A stretch of 6,775 nt of DNA from Clostridiales bacterium (GTDB lineage: Bacteria; Bacillota; Clostridia; Oscillospirales; Oscillospiraceae): NCBI GenBank assembly GCA_018374635.1, contig JAHAEW010000120.1, positions 1-6,775 on the forward strand. The letters are read 5' to 3'. Positions 1 to 6,775 of the stretch are shown here, in pieces. Under the pieces are notes generated by a model. It made no database searches, was not told where the DNA came from, and was given only the letters and a program-made list of their open reading frames with translations. Position numbers and translations under genes: made by a program. Numbering within the stretch: the first letter of the stretch is position 1; the number at the start of each line of letters is the position of its first letter.

Positions 1-1
1 A

Positions 2-2218
2 TTGAACAAGGCCCCCGGATATCAGGATTTTCCCGCCTATTACAGCGACAGTGCGCATGCCGATGACCAGGTGACTCACCCGGACGTAGTTGTCCTGGAA
101 GAACCGTGGAACGGCTATCGCTATTGGGCCGTTTATACGCCCAACGTGATGCGGATCTCCATCTACGAAAACCCGTCCATCGTTGCCTCCAGCGACGGAG
201 TGCATTGGGTAGAACCGGAGGGGCTTTCCAATCCCATTGAGCCGCAGCCGCCCAGCACCCGCTACCACAACTGCGACGCTGATATGGTCTATAACGCGGA
301 ATACGATGCCATGATGGCCTATTGGAACTGGGCGGATGACCAGGGCGGAGGCGTTGGGGCCGAAGTCCGGCTGCGGATTTCCTATGACGGCGTACATTGG
401 GGCGTCCCCGTGACTTATGATGAGATGACCCGCGTATGGTCGAAGCCCACCTCCGACGCGGAGCGTCAGGTTGCGGATGGAGAGGATGACTTCATTACCG
501 CCATTGCTTCTCCAGACCGCTACGATATGCTCTCTCCCACTATTGTCTACGATGACTTCCGGGATGTGTTCATCCTGTGGGCCAACAATACCGGCGACGT
601 GGGGTATCAGAATGGTCAGGCGAACTTCGTGGAAATGCGTTATTCGGACGACGGGATCACCTGGGGTGAGCCAGTCCGCGTCAACGGCTTCCTGGGGCTT
701 GACGAGAATGGGCAGCAGTTGGCCCCCTGGCATCAGGATGTCCAGTATGTTCCAGATTTGAAGGAGTTTGTTTGTATCTCCCAGTGCTTTGCCGGTCGAA
801 ATCCGGATGGCTCTGTCCTGCACCTGACCACATCAAAGGATGGAGTCAACTGGGAGCAGGTGGGCACCAAGCCCCTGCTGTCCCCCGGGCCAGACGGCAG
901 TTGGGATGATTTCCAGATCTATCGCTCCAGTTTTTACTATGAGCCAGGCAGTTCCGCCGGAGATGGTACCATGCGCGTCTGGTACAGTGCCCTGCAGAAG
1001 AACACCAATAACAAGATGGTCGCGGATTCCTCCGGGAATCTGACCATTCAGGCCAAAAGTGAGGATGACCGCATCTGGAGGATCGGCTATGCGGAAAACA
1101 GTTTTGTTGAGATGATGCGCGTGCTGCTGGATGACCCCGGCTACACGACGCCCGCCCTGGTTTCCGGCAATTCCCTTATGCTGAGTGCTGAGACCACTTC
1201 CCTTCCCACAGGGGATGTCATGAAGCTGGAAACCAGTTTCGCGCCTGTGGACACCTCTGATCAGGTCGTGAAATATACCTCCAGTGATCCGGATGTGGCG
1301 ACGGTGGATGAGTTTGGAACCATTACAGGCGTTTCTGTCGGTTCAGCGCGCATCATGGCGGAGACCCGGGAGGGCCTGTCCGACGACCTTGAAATTGCAG
1401 TGGTGGAGAATCCGTACACGCTGATTCCCCAGTCCAATATGACGGCAACCGCCACCAGCGTCTACGGCGGGACGACGGAGGGCCCCGCCTCCAATGTCCT
1501 CGATGGAAACGTCCGCACAATATGGCATACCAACTATGCTCCCAAAGATGAACTGCCGCAGAGTATCACCGTTTCCTTTGACCAGCCCTATACCGTCGGC
1601 CGCTTCGTCTATACCCCACGTCAAAACGGGACAAATGGCATAATTTCGGAGTATGAGCTGTACGCCATCCACCAGGACGGCAGCAAGGACCTAGTCGCCT
1701 CCGGCTCAGACTGGGCGCTCGATGCCAAGGATAAAACCGTGAGCTTTGCACCGGTAGAAGCCGTCGGCCTGGAGCTCAAGGCGATTGCCGGCGCAGGTGG
1801 GTTCGGTACTGCCGCCGAACTCAATGTGTATGCGTATGGTCCAATCGAGCCTGCGCCCGTATATGTCCCGGTGGATGACCGGGATGCTTCCCTGGTGTTT
1901 ACGGGTGCATGGAATAGCGACAGCAACGGAAGCTTTTATGAAGGGACGGCCCGTTATACCAACGAGATCGGCGCGTCCGTGGAGTTCACATTTGTGGGGA
2001 CGGCCATTCGGTGGTATGGTCAAAATGATGTAAATTTCGGCGCTGCGGAGGTATACGTGGACGGCGTTCTGGCAGGGGAGGTAAATGTGTATGGGCCGGC
2101 GGCGGCTCAGCAGCTTCTATTTGAGGCGGACGGTCTGGCCTATGGGAAGCATACCATCCGCATCGTCTGTGTGTCTCCGGTGGTTGACTTCGACTATTTT
2201 TCGTATGTGGGAGAATAA
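2..2218 (+). CDS. Secreted-type beta-propeller GalNAc deacetylase with Big_2, CBM32-like and C-terminal binding modules (5' partial)
   Basis: The frame is open from base 2 to the TAA at 2216-2218. The first codon is TTG, but the protein starts inside a domain with no signal peptide, so the true start lies upstream. Residue numbers here count base 2 as residue 1. Residues 1 to about 375 form a beta-propeller with four SxDGxxW blade motifs (63-69, 127-133, 215-221, 278-284). A Big_2 Ig-like domain (about 387-469), an F5/8-type-C/CBM32-like domain (about 475-612) and a beta-sandwich module (622-738) follow. As I recall, the F. plautii blood-group-A GalNAc deacetylase uses S61, E64, H97, D100 and H252 in a divalent-metal active site. 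Residues S53, E56, H89, D92 and H244 here fit with one constant offset of 8. Inferred role: extracellular removal of acetate from terminal alpha-GalNAc, leaving GalN for the GH36 enzyme next door. Automatic annotation might instead call it a sialidase/BNR or GH43-like protein. The family is fairly sure; activity rests on remembered residues. Confidence 0.88.
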   Translation: MNKAPGYQDFPAYYSDSAHADDQVTHPDVVVLEEPWNGYRYWAVYTPNVMRISIYENPSIVASSDGVHWVEPEGLSNPIEPQPPSTRYHNCDADMVYNAEYDAMMAYWNWADDQGGGVGAEVRLRISYDGVHWGVPVTYDEMTRVWSKPTSDAERQVADGEDDFITAIASPDRYDMLSPTIVYDDFRDVFILWANNTGDVGYQNGQANFVEMRYSDDGITWGEPVRVNGFLGLDENGQQLAPWHQDVQYVPDLKEFVCISQCFAGRNPDGSVLHLTTSKDGVNWEQVGTKPLLSPGPDGSWDDFQIYRSSFYYEPGSSAGDGTMRVWYSALQKNTNNKMVADSSGNLTIQAKSEDDRIWRIGYAENSFVEMMRVLLDDPGYTTPALVSGNSLMLSAETTSLPTGDVMKLETSFAPVDTSDQVVKYTSSDPDVATVDEFGTITGVSVGSARIMAETREGLSDDLEIAVVENPYTLIPQSNMTATATSVYGGTTEGPASNVLDGNVRTIWHTNYAPKDELPQSITVSFDQPYTVGRFVYTPRQNGTNGIISEYELYAIHQDGSKDLVASGSDWALDAKDKTVSFAPVEAVGLELKAIAGAGGFGTAAELNVYAYGPIEPAPVYVPVDDRDASLVFTGAWNSDSNGSFYEGTARYTNEIGASVEFTFVGTAIRWYGQNDVNFGAAEVYVDGVLAGEVNVYGPAAAQQLLFEADGLAYGKHTIRIVCVSPVVDFDYFSYVGE
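1865..2215 (+). repeat. Shared C-terminal beta-sandwich module, copy 1 (in the deacetylase gene)
   Basis: Residues 622-738 of the first protein form a module of about 116 residues. It runs from a VDDRD start through W..., F.EGTARY, GASVEF.F, IRWYGQ, NFG.A.VY.D and HTIRIVC to a D.DY..Y end. The same module occurs three times in the downstream GH36 protein. By hand alignment it shares about 66 of 116 residues with copy 4. The pattern resembles galactose-binding-like jelly-roll modules appended to many secreted glycosidases. Glycan binding is therefore inferred, and I cannot name the CBM family. Confidence 0.85.
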
Positions 2219-2275
2219 AGCGATTCTAGCAGGCGACTTTCAACACAAAGGATTATAGAGAAGGAGGACTCGGAA
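2219..2275 (+). promoter_or_regulatory. Intergenic gap with strong Shine-Dalgarno for the GH36 gene
   Basis: This 57-base gap contains AAGGAGGA at 2261-2268, a near-perfect anti-16S match seven bases before the ATG at 2276, which fixes that start. I see no stem-loop followed by a T run and no well-spaced -35/-10 pair. The gap therefore reads as an internal operon junction rather than a new transcription unit. Confidence 0.85.
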
Positions 2276-2353
2276 ATGCGTGGTAAAAAGTTCATATCAC
2301 TCACGCTCAGTACGATGCTGTGTCTGCAGCTCTTGCCCACCGCTTCTTTTGCG
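2276..2353 (+). other. Signal peptide of the GH36 enzyme
   Basis: Residues 1-26 have two lysines and an arginine at the start, an uncharged core rich in Leu, Ile, Thr and Ser, and an SFA/AA cleavage context. Cleavage could also fall one residue later. Cys16 lies within the core and lacks a lipobox around it, so lipoprotein processing is unlikely. Confidence 0.85.
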
Positions 2354-5300
2354 GCGGCGCCTGCAACGGACACCGGCAACGCAGGACTGATTGCAGAAGG
2401 TGATTATGCCATTGCCGGCAATGGCGTCCGCGTCACTTATGACGCGGACGGGCAGACAATCACTCTGTACCGCACAGAGGGATCTGGGCTCATCCAGATG
2501 AGCAAGCCTTCTCCATTGGGAGGGCCAGTGGTTGGAGGGCAGGAGGTTCAGGACTTCAGCCATATTTCATGTGATGTGGAGCAGAGCACCAGCGGAGTGA
2601 TGGGCAGCGGTCAGAGAATGACCATTACCTCTCAGAGCATGAGCACGGGCCTAATTCGTACCTATGTGCTGGAGACCTCTGATATCGAGGAGGGTGTGGT
2701 ATATACTGCAACATCCTATGAGGCAGGAGCTTCTGATGTGGAAGTGTCTTGGTTCATTGGCAGTGTGTATGAGCTTTATGGTGCGGAAGATCGTATCTGG
2801 AGTTATAACGGCGGCGGTGAGGGGCCGATGCACTACTATGATACGCTTCAAAAGATTGACCTGACCGACTCTGGCAAGTTCAGTAGGGAGAATAAACAGG
2901 ATGACACGGCTGCAAGTATTCCTGTGTCAGATATTTACATTGCTGATGGAGGGATTACCGTTGGCGATGCTTCTGCAACCAGGAGGGAGGTACATACTCC
3001 GGTTCAGGAAACCAGTGATTCAGCTCAAGTTTCTATCGGGTGGCCAGGCAAAGTCATTGCCGCCGGAAGCGTGATCGAAATTGGTGAGAGCTTTGCTGTA
3101 GTCCATCCGGGTGACTATTATAACGGCTTGAGAGGTTACAAAAATGCAATGGATCACTTGGGCATGATTATGCCTGCACCTGGGGATATTCCTGATAGCA
3201 GCTATGATCTCCGATGGGAAAGCTGGGGCTGGGGGTTTAACTGGACGATCGACTTAATAATCGGCAAATTGGATGAACTTCAGGCAGCCGGAGTCAAGCA
3301 GATCACTTTGGATGATGGTTGGTATACCAATGCAGGAGACTGGGCCTTAAATCCAGAAAAGTTTCCAAATGGAGCCTCCGATGCGTTGCGGCTGACAGAT
3401 GCAATTCATGAGCATGGTATGACTGCACTCCTTTGGTGGAGACCTTGTGACGGCGGGATCGATAGTATACTCTATCAGCAACACCCTGAATATTTCGTTA
3501 TGGATGCAGATGGAAGACCTGCAAGGCTTCCTACTCCTGGTGGTGGGACCAATCCCAGCTTGGGATATGCACTTTGCCCTATGGCGGATGGTGCGATTGC
3601 AAGCCAAGTTGACTTTGTAAACCGTGCAATGAATGATTGGGGGTTCGATGGCTTCAAGGGAGATTATGTGTGGAGTATGCCTGAATGCTACAATCCTGCA
3701 CATAACCACGCCTCGCCAGAAGAATCCACTGAAAAGCAATCCGAGATATACCGCGTCTCTTATGAGGCTATGGTGGCCAACGACCCCAATGTGTTCAATT
3801 TGTTGTGCAACTGCGGTACGCCCCAGGACTACTATAGTTTACCATATATGACACAGATTGCTACGGCTGACCCCACTTCTGTGGATCAAACAAGGAGACG
3901 CGTGAAAGCCTACAAGGCACTGATGGGAGATTATTTCCCTGTTACAGCCGACCACAATAACATCTGGTATCCAAGTGCCGTCGGTACGGGCTCTGTTCTC
4001 ATTGAAAAACGTGACCTTAGCGGTACTGCCAAGGAAGAATATGAAAAATGGCTTGGGATTGCGGATACAGTTCAGTTGCAGAAAGGCCGGTTTATTGGCG
4101 ATCTTTACAGTTATGGTTTTGACCCTTACGAAACCTATGTGGTGGAGAAAGACGGGGTTATGTACTATGCCTTCTACAAAGATGGGAGCAAATATAGCCC
4201 CACTGGCTATCCAGATATTGAGTTGAAGGGGCTAGATCCAAATAAAATGTATAGGATTGTTGACTATGTCAATGATCGTGTCGTGGCAACAAACCTGATG
4301 GGTGATAACGCTGTATTCAATACACGTTTTTCCGACTATCTACTGGTTAAAGCGGTGGAAATTTCGGAACCGGATCCAGAACCTGTTGACCCTGATTATG
4401 GTTTCACCTCTGTTGATGACAGAGACGAGGCTCTTATTTACACAGGGACATGGCATGATGACAACAACGCATCTTTCAGCGAAGGGACTGCACGTTATAC
4501 CAACAGTACGGATGCTTCGGTTGTATTCTCCTTTACTGGAACTTCCATTCGCTGGTATGGCCAGAGGGATACCAATTTTGGCACGGCAGAAGTTTATTTG
4601 GACGATGAACTGAAAACAACAGTTGATGCGAATGGGGCCGCAGAAGCAGGCGTATGTCTTTTTGAAGCGCTTGATCTTCCGGCTGCCGAGCATACCATTA
4701 AAATTGTGTGCAAGAGCGGAGTGATTGATATTGACCGCTTTGCATATGAAGCTGCTACCCTTGAACCCATCTATGAAAAGGTCGATGCGCTCTCGGATCG
4801 GATCACTTATGTTGGGAATTGGGAAGAGTATCACAACAGCGAGTTCTACATGGGAAACGCAATGCGCACAGACGAAGCCGGCGCTTATGCTGAACTGACT
4901 TTCCGTGGTACAGCCGTACGCCTGTATGCAGAGATGAGCTTCAATTTTGGCACTGCAGATGTCTATTTAGACGGAGAGTTAGTGGAAAACATAATCCTAT
5001 ACGGCCAGGAAGCAACTGGGCAGCTAATGTTTGAGCGTACGGGACTGGAGGAAGGAGAACATACCATTCGCCTTGTACAAAACGCCTGGAACATCAATTT
5101 GGACTATATTTCTTATCTACCAGAGCAAGATCAACCAACGCCGCCGGAGACGACGGTTACTGTTGATGCAATGGACGCCCAACTGGTGTATACAGGCGTA
5201 TGGAATGATGACTATCATGACGTCTTTCAGGAAGGAACCGCCCGTTATGCCATTAGTGCCGGCGCCTCGGTCGAGTTCGAATTTACTGGAAGCGAAATCC

Positions 5301-5512
5301 GTTGGTATGGACAAAATGATTCCAACTTCGGTGTTGCCAGCGTTTATATCGATAATGAGTTTGTGCAGCAGGTAAATGTTAACGGAGCTGCGGCTGTGGG
5401 AAAGCTTTTGTTTCAAAAGACTGATCTACCAGCCGGTTCGCACACGATCCGCATTGTGTGCGATACTCCGGTTATTGATTTGGATTATTTGACTTATACC
5501 ACTAAGGCATAA
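2276..5512 (+). CDS. Secreted GH36 glycosidase, probable alpha-galactosaminidase, with three C-terminal binding modules
   Basis: This 1078-residue protein begins with a Sec signal peptide: n-region MRGKK, hydrophobic stretch 6-20, likely cut after A26. Residues of about 35-290 are the GH36 N-terminal beta-sandwich and about 305-605 the (beta/alpha)8 barrel. A small C-terminal beta domain (about 605-698), an acidic/Pro linker and three repeated modules (about 712-825, 834-950, 961-1076) follow. Clan GH-D motifs are WESW (314-317), LDDGW (345-349, galactose-binding Asp pair D346/D347) and FKGDY (460-464, nucleophile D463). The acid/base is probably D532 in TADP, by alignment from memory to Thermotoga GalA D387. 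The enzyme is a retaining alpha-galactosidase type. Its position 57 bases after a deacetylase-like gene points to release of alpha-linked GalN from deacetylated A antigen, as in the F. plautii pair. Plain alpha-galactosidase or alpha-N-acetylgalactosaminidase activity remains possible. No LPXTG, lipobox or SLH anchor is visible, so the enzyme is probably freely secreted or held by its modules. Confidence 0.93.
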   Translation: MRGKKFISLTLSTMLCLQLLPTASFAAAPATDTGNAGLIAEGDYAIAGNGVRVTYDADGQTITLYRTEGSGLIQMSKPSPLGGPVVGGQEVQDFSHISCDVEQSTSGVMGSGQRMTITSQSMSTGLIRTYVLETSDIEEGVVYTATSYEAGASDVEVSWFIGSVYELYGAEDRIWSYNGGGEGPMHYYDTLQKIDLTDSGKFSRENKQDDTAASIPVSDIYIADGGITVGDASATRREVHTPVQETSDSAQVSIGWPGKVIAAGSVIEIGESFAVVHPGDYYNGLRGYKNAMDHLGMIMPAPGDIPDSSYDLRWESWGWGFNWTIDLIIGKLDELQAAGVKQITLDDGWYTNAGDWALNPEKFPNGASDALRLTDAIHEHGMTALLWWRPCDGGIDSILYQQHPEYFVMDADGRPARLPTPGGGTNPSLGYALCPMADGAIASQVDFVNRAMNDWGFDGFKGDYVWSMPECYNPAHNHASPEESTEKQSEIYRVSYEAMVANDPNVFNLLCNCGTPQDYYSLPYMTQIATADPTSVDQTRRRVKAYKALMGDYFPVTADHNNIWYPSAVGTGSVLIEKRDLSGTAKEEYEKWLGIADTVQLQKGRFIGDLYSYGFDPYETYVVEKDGVMYYAFYKDGSKYSPTGYPDIELKGLDPNKMYRIVDYVNDRVVATNLMGDNAVFNTRFSDYLLVKAVEISEPDPEPVDPDYGFTSVDDRDEALIYTGTWHDDNNASFSEGTARYTNSTDASVVFSFTGTSIRWYGQRDTNFGTAEVYLDDELKTTVDANGAAEAGVCLFEALDLPAAEHTIKIVCKSGVIDIDRFAYEAATLEPIYEKVDALSDRITYVGNWEEYHNSEFYMGNAMRTDEAGAYAELTFRGTAVRLYAEMSFNFGTADVYLDGELVENIILYGQEATGQLMFERTGLEEGEHTIRLVQNAWNINLDYISYLPEQDQPTPPETTVTVDAMDAQLVYTGVWNDDYHDVFQEGTARYAISAGASVEFEFTGSEIRWYGQNDSNFGVASVYIDNEFVQQVNVNGAAAVGKLLFQKTDLPAGSHTIRIVCDTPVIDLDYLTYTTKA
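4409..4750 (+). repeat. Shared beta-sandwich module, copy 2 (first in the GH36 enzyme)
   Basis: Residues 712-825 start with the same SVDDRD-type entry as copy 1 and keep EGTARYTN, IRWYGQ, NFGTAEVY and HTIKIVC. An acidic, proline-containing linker (about residues 697-711) separates it from the catalytic part. It is a close relative of copies 1 and 4 and keeps the aromatic Trp-Tyr pair expected of a sugar-binding face. Confidence 0.85.
4775..5125 (+). repeat. Shared beta-sandwich module, copy 3 (diverged)
   Basis: Residues 834-950 keep the frame of the module (VGNW, NFGTADVYLDGEL, EHTIRLV, LDYISY). They differ at the conserved core: IRWYGQ has become VRLYAE, EGTARY has become MGNAMR, and the Cys after HTIRIV is lost. 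The fold is probably kept, while the ligand site has changed or been lost. Confidence 0.8.
5156..5509 (+). repeat. Shared beta-sandwich module, copy 4 (C-terminus of the GH36 enzyme)
   Basis: Residues 961-1078 follow a short linker rich in Pro and Thr (about 949-960). They carry EGTARY, GASVEF.F, IRWYGQND, NFG.A.VY and HTIRIVC. The module ends one or two residues before the stop, so nothing such as a sorting signal follows it. It is the copy most like the module of the upstream gene. Confidence 0.85.
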
Positions 5513-5546
5513 TGTTTCATTCCAAATAAAATAGGAGGTTACTCAT
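5513..5546 (+). promoter_or_regulatory. Intergenic gap with Shine-Dalgarno that fixes the TTG start of the GH4 gene
   Basis: This AT-rich 34-base spacer has AGGAGG at 5533-5538, eight bases before TTG at 5547. No in-frame ATG or GTG lies close to this site, and the GxGS nucleotide-binding motif comes at the expected distance after the TTG. No terminator or promoter is visible. Confidence 0.85.
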
Positions 5547-6775
5547 TTGGATAAAATTACATTTCTTGGCGCAGGCAGTACCGTCTTTGCAAAAAATGTC
5601 TTAGGCGACTGCATTACGACGGATGCTATGCGCGAGTTTGAGTATGCGCTCTATGACATTGACCATCAGCGGTTGGAAGAGTCCTATATGATGCTTTCTA
5701 ATATTAACCGGAACTCTAACGACGGAAAGGCTAAGGTCGTCAAATATGCAGACCGGCTGGATGCTTTACGTGGAGCAAAATACGTCATTAACTGCATTCA
5801 AGTGGGAGGATATGACCCCTGTACGATTACAGACTTTGAAATTCCCAAAAAATATGGACTGCGCCAGACGATCGGAGATACGCACGGCATCGGTGGAATG
5901 TTCCGGGCACTGCGCACCATCCCTGTAATGTTGGACTTTGCGAAAGACATGGAGAAGGTCTGTCCTGATGCACTCTTCATCAATTATACAAACCCCATGT
6001 CCATGCTATGCTTGGCGATGTTCCGAGCCAGTTCTGTCAATACAGTTGGTCTGTGCCACTCCCACCAGGCCTGTGTACCTGAACTCCTCGCCGAGCTTGG
6101 CATGCCCTGGGACGGCGTTTCTTACAAGATTTCGGGCATCAACCACATGGCCTGGCTATTAGAGATTAGCCGCAACGGCGAGGATCTCTATCCCATCATC
6201 CGCAAGCGTGCCCAGGAGGGACCAATTTACGCCCCCACGCTTGCATTGCGTGAGTTACATCCTGAGTATGCGGACAGAATTCCGTCAGTGGCCGAGCAGT
6301 TTACTCCTGATAATCATCATGATATGGTTCGCTTCGAAATCATGAAGCAGTTCGGCTACTTCGTCACAGAATCCAGCGAGCACAGCAGCGAATATTACCC
6401 CTGGTTCATCAAAAAGGACCATCCTGAGCTTATCGACCGCTTTCACATCCCGCTGGATGAGTACCCCCGCCGTTGCCGCGATCAGATTGCGCGGTGGAAG
6501 CAGCAGGCCGAGCATCTGGTCCACAATGAGAACCTGACCCACACAAGGAGCAGCGAGTACGCCGCCGGCATCATCGAGGCACTGGAGACCGGCAGAACCT
6601 TTGGATTTGCTGGTAACGTTCTCAATACTGGGCTTATTGACAACCTGCCCTTCGATGCCTGTGTGGAAGTCTCCTGTATGGTAAACGAGGGTCATCTCTC
6701 CCCCTGCCACATGGGGCCGCTTCCCAATCAGCTCGCCGCGCTGAATCGGCGGCAGATCGAGGTGCACCAGCTCAC
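5547..6775 (+). CDS. melA: GH4 family NAD/Mn-dependent alpha-galactosidase (MelA-like), 3' partial
   Basis: The frame is open from TTG 5547 to the window end and gives 409 residues. MelA of E. coli is about 450 long, so roughly 40 are missing. The N-terminal Rossmann motif is FLGAGST (6-12). Further family motifs are GGYDPCT, GDTHGIGG (D111), FRALRTIP and NYTNPM. The predicted metal ligands are C170 in GLCHS and H200 in GINHMAW. A MelA-type block GYFVTESSEH is followed by EYYPWFIK. GH4 enzymes oxidise C3 with NAD and eliminate the leaving group, using Mn2+. They are cytoplasmic, which fits the absence of a signal peptide. The resemblance to E. coli MelA as I remember it is strong along the whole length, so an alpha-galactosidase is the best guess. 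The symbol marks the family, not proven orthology. The gene probably shares a transcript with the GH36 gene. GC rises sharply in its second half. Substrate in this operon is unknown; GalN- or Gal-containing oligosaccharides are possible. Confidence 0.93.
   Translation, partial: MDKITFLGAGSTVFAKNVLGDCITTDAMREFEYALYDIDHQRLEESYMMLSNINRNSNDGKAKVVKYADRLDALRGAKYVINCIQVGGYDPCTITDFEIPKKYGLRQTIGDTHGIGGMFRALRTIPVMLDFAKDMEKVCPDALFINYTNPMSMLCLAMFRASSVNTVGLCHSHQACVPELLAELGMPWDGVSYKISGINHMAWLLEISRNGEDLYPIIRKRAQEGPIYAPTLALRELHPEYADRIPSVAEQFTPDNHHDMVRFEIMKQFGYFVTESSEHSSEYYPWFIKKDHPELIDRFHIPLDEYPRRCRDQIARWKQQAEHLVHNENLTHTRSSEYAAGIIEALETGRTFGFAGNVLNTGLIDNLPFDACVEVSCMVNEGHLSPCHMGPLPNQLAALNRRQIEVHQL

Noticed and set aside
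2..4. TTG as the true start of the first gene
   Set aside because: The frame opens at the window edge, the protein begins within the propeller, and a signal peptide expected for this secreted enzyme is missing. The gene must continue upstream.
1343..2023. Several overlapping minus-strand open frames
   Set aside because: They are shadows of the GC-rich CBM32-like and module regions of gene 1. None has a supported start or a domain.
2241..2258. Possible -35/-10 promoter in the first gap (TTTCAA ... GATTAT)
   Set aside because: The spacing between the two elements is far too short for a sigma-70 type promoter, and the match is weak.
2313..2330. Lipobox at Cys16 of the GH36 signal peptide
   Set aside because: The residues before Cys16 (STML) do not fit the L-A/S-G/A-C pattern, and the Cys lies in the hydrophobic core with a good type I site downstream.
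4340..4834. 164-codon open frame on the minus strand
   Set aside because: It is antisense to the end of the GH36 linker and module copies 2-3, and its protein has no recognisable features. The plus-strand reading has conserved repeats.
6285..6767. 160-codon open frame on the minus strand
   Set aside because: It lies wholly antisense to the GH4 frame, which has unbroken family motifs there, and shows no recognisable domain.

Overview
The window holds three same-strand genes packed head to tail, and it reads as part of one glycan-degradation operon of a gut-type Firmicute. The strong AAGGAGG-type ribosome binding sites, a TTG start, secreted multi-domain glycosidases and Big_2/CBM32-type accessory modules all fit the Clostridia. 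From memory, the first two genes match the neighbouring GalNAc deacetylase and GH36 galactosaminidase of Flavonifractor plautii, the pair that turns blood group A antigen into H (O) antigen. I could not run a database search, so the species is an inference.

Layout. Bases 2-2218 carry a gene cut at its 5' end. It encodes a five-bladed beta-propeller catalytic domain, a bacterial Ig-like (Big_2) domain, an F5/8-type-C/CBM32-like domain and a C-terminal beta-sandwich module. A 57-base gap with a strong Shine-Dalgarno follows. Bases 2276-5512 encode a secreted 1078-residue GH36 (clan GH-D) enzyme that ends in three more copies of that C-terminal module. A 34-base gap with another Shine-Dalgarno leads to a TTG-started GH4 gene (5547 to the window end, 3' end missing), which resembles the NAD/Mn-dependent alpha-galactosidase MelA. 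I saw no terminator or convincing promoter in either gap, so co-transcription is likely. No stretch over 300 bases lacks a gene.

How they work together. Outside the cell, the first enzyme would remove the acetyl group from terminal alpha-GalNAc, leaving galactosamine (GalN). The GH36 enzyme would then release GalN. The shared modules would hold both enzymes on the same host glycans, for example mucin or cell-surface chains. The GH4 protein has no signal peptide and would act in the cytoplasm on imported alpha-galactoside-type products. Its part in this pathway is a guess from gene order.

Base composition is uneven: GC-rich in gene 1, clearly lower from about 2.55 to 6.0 kb, and GC-rich again in the last 700 bases. 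This suggests a mosaic or transferred origin.
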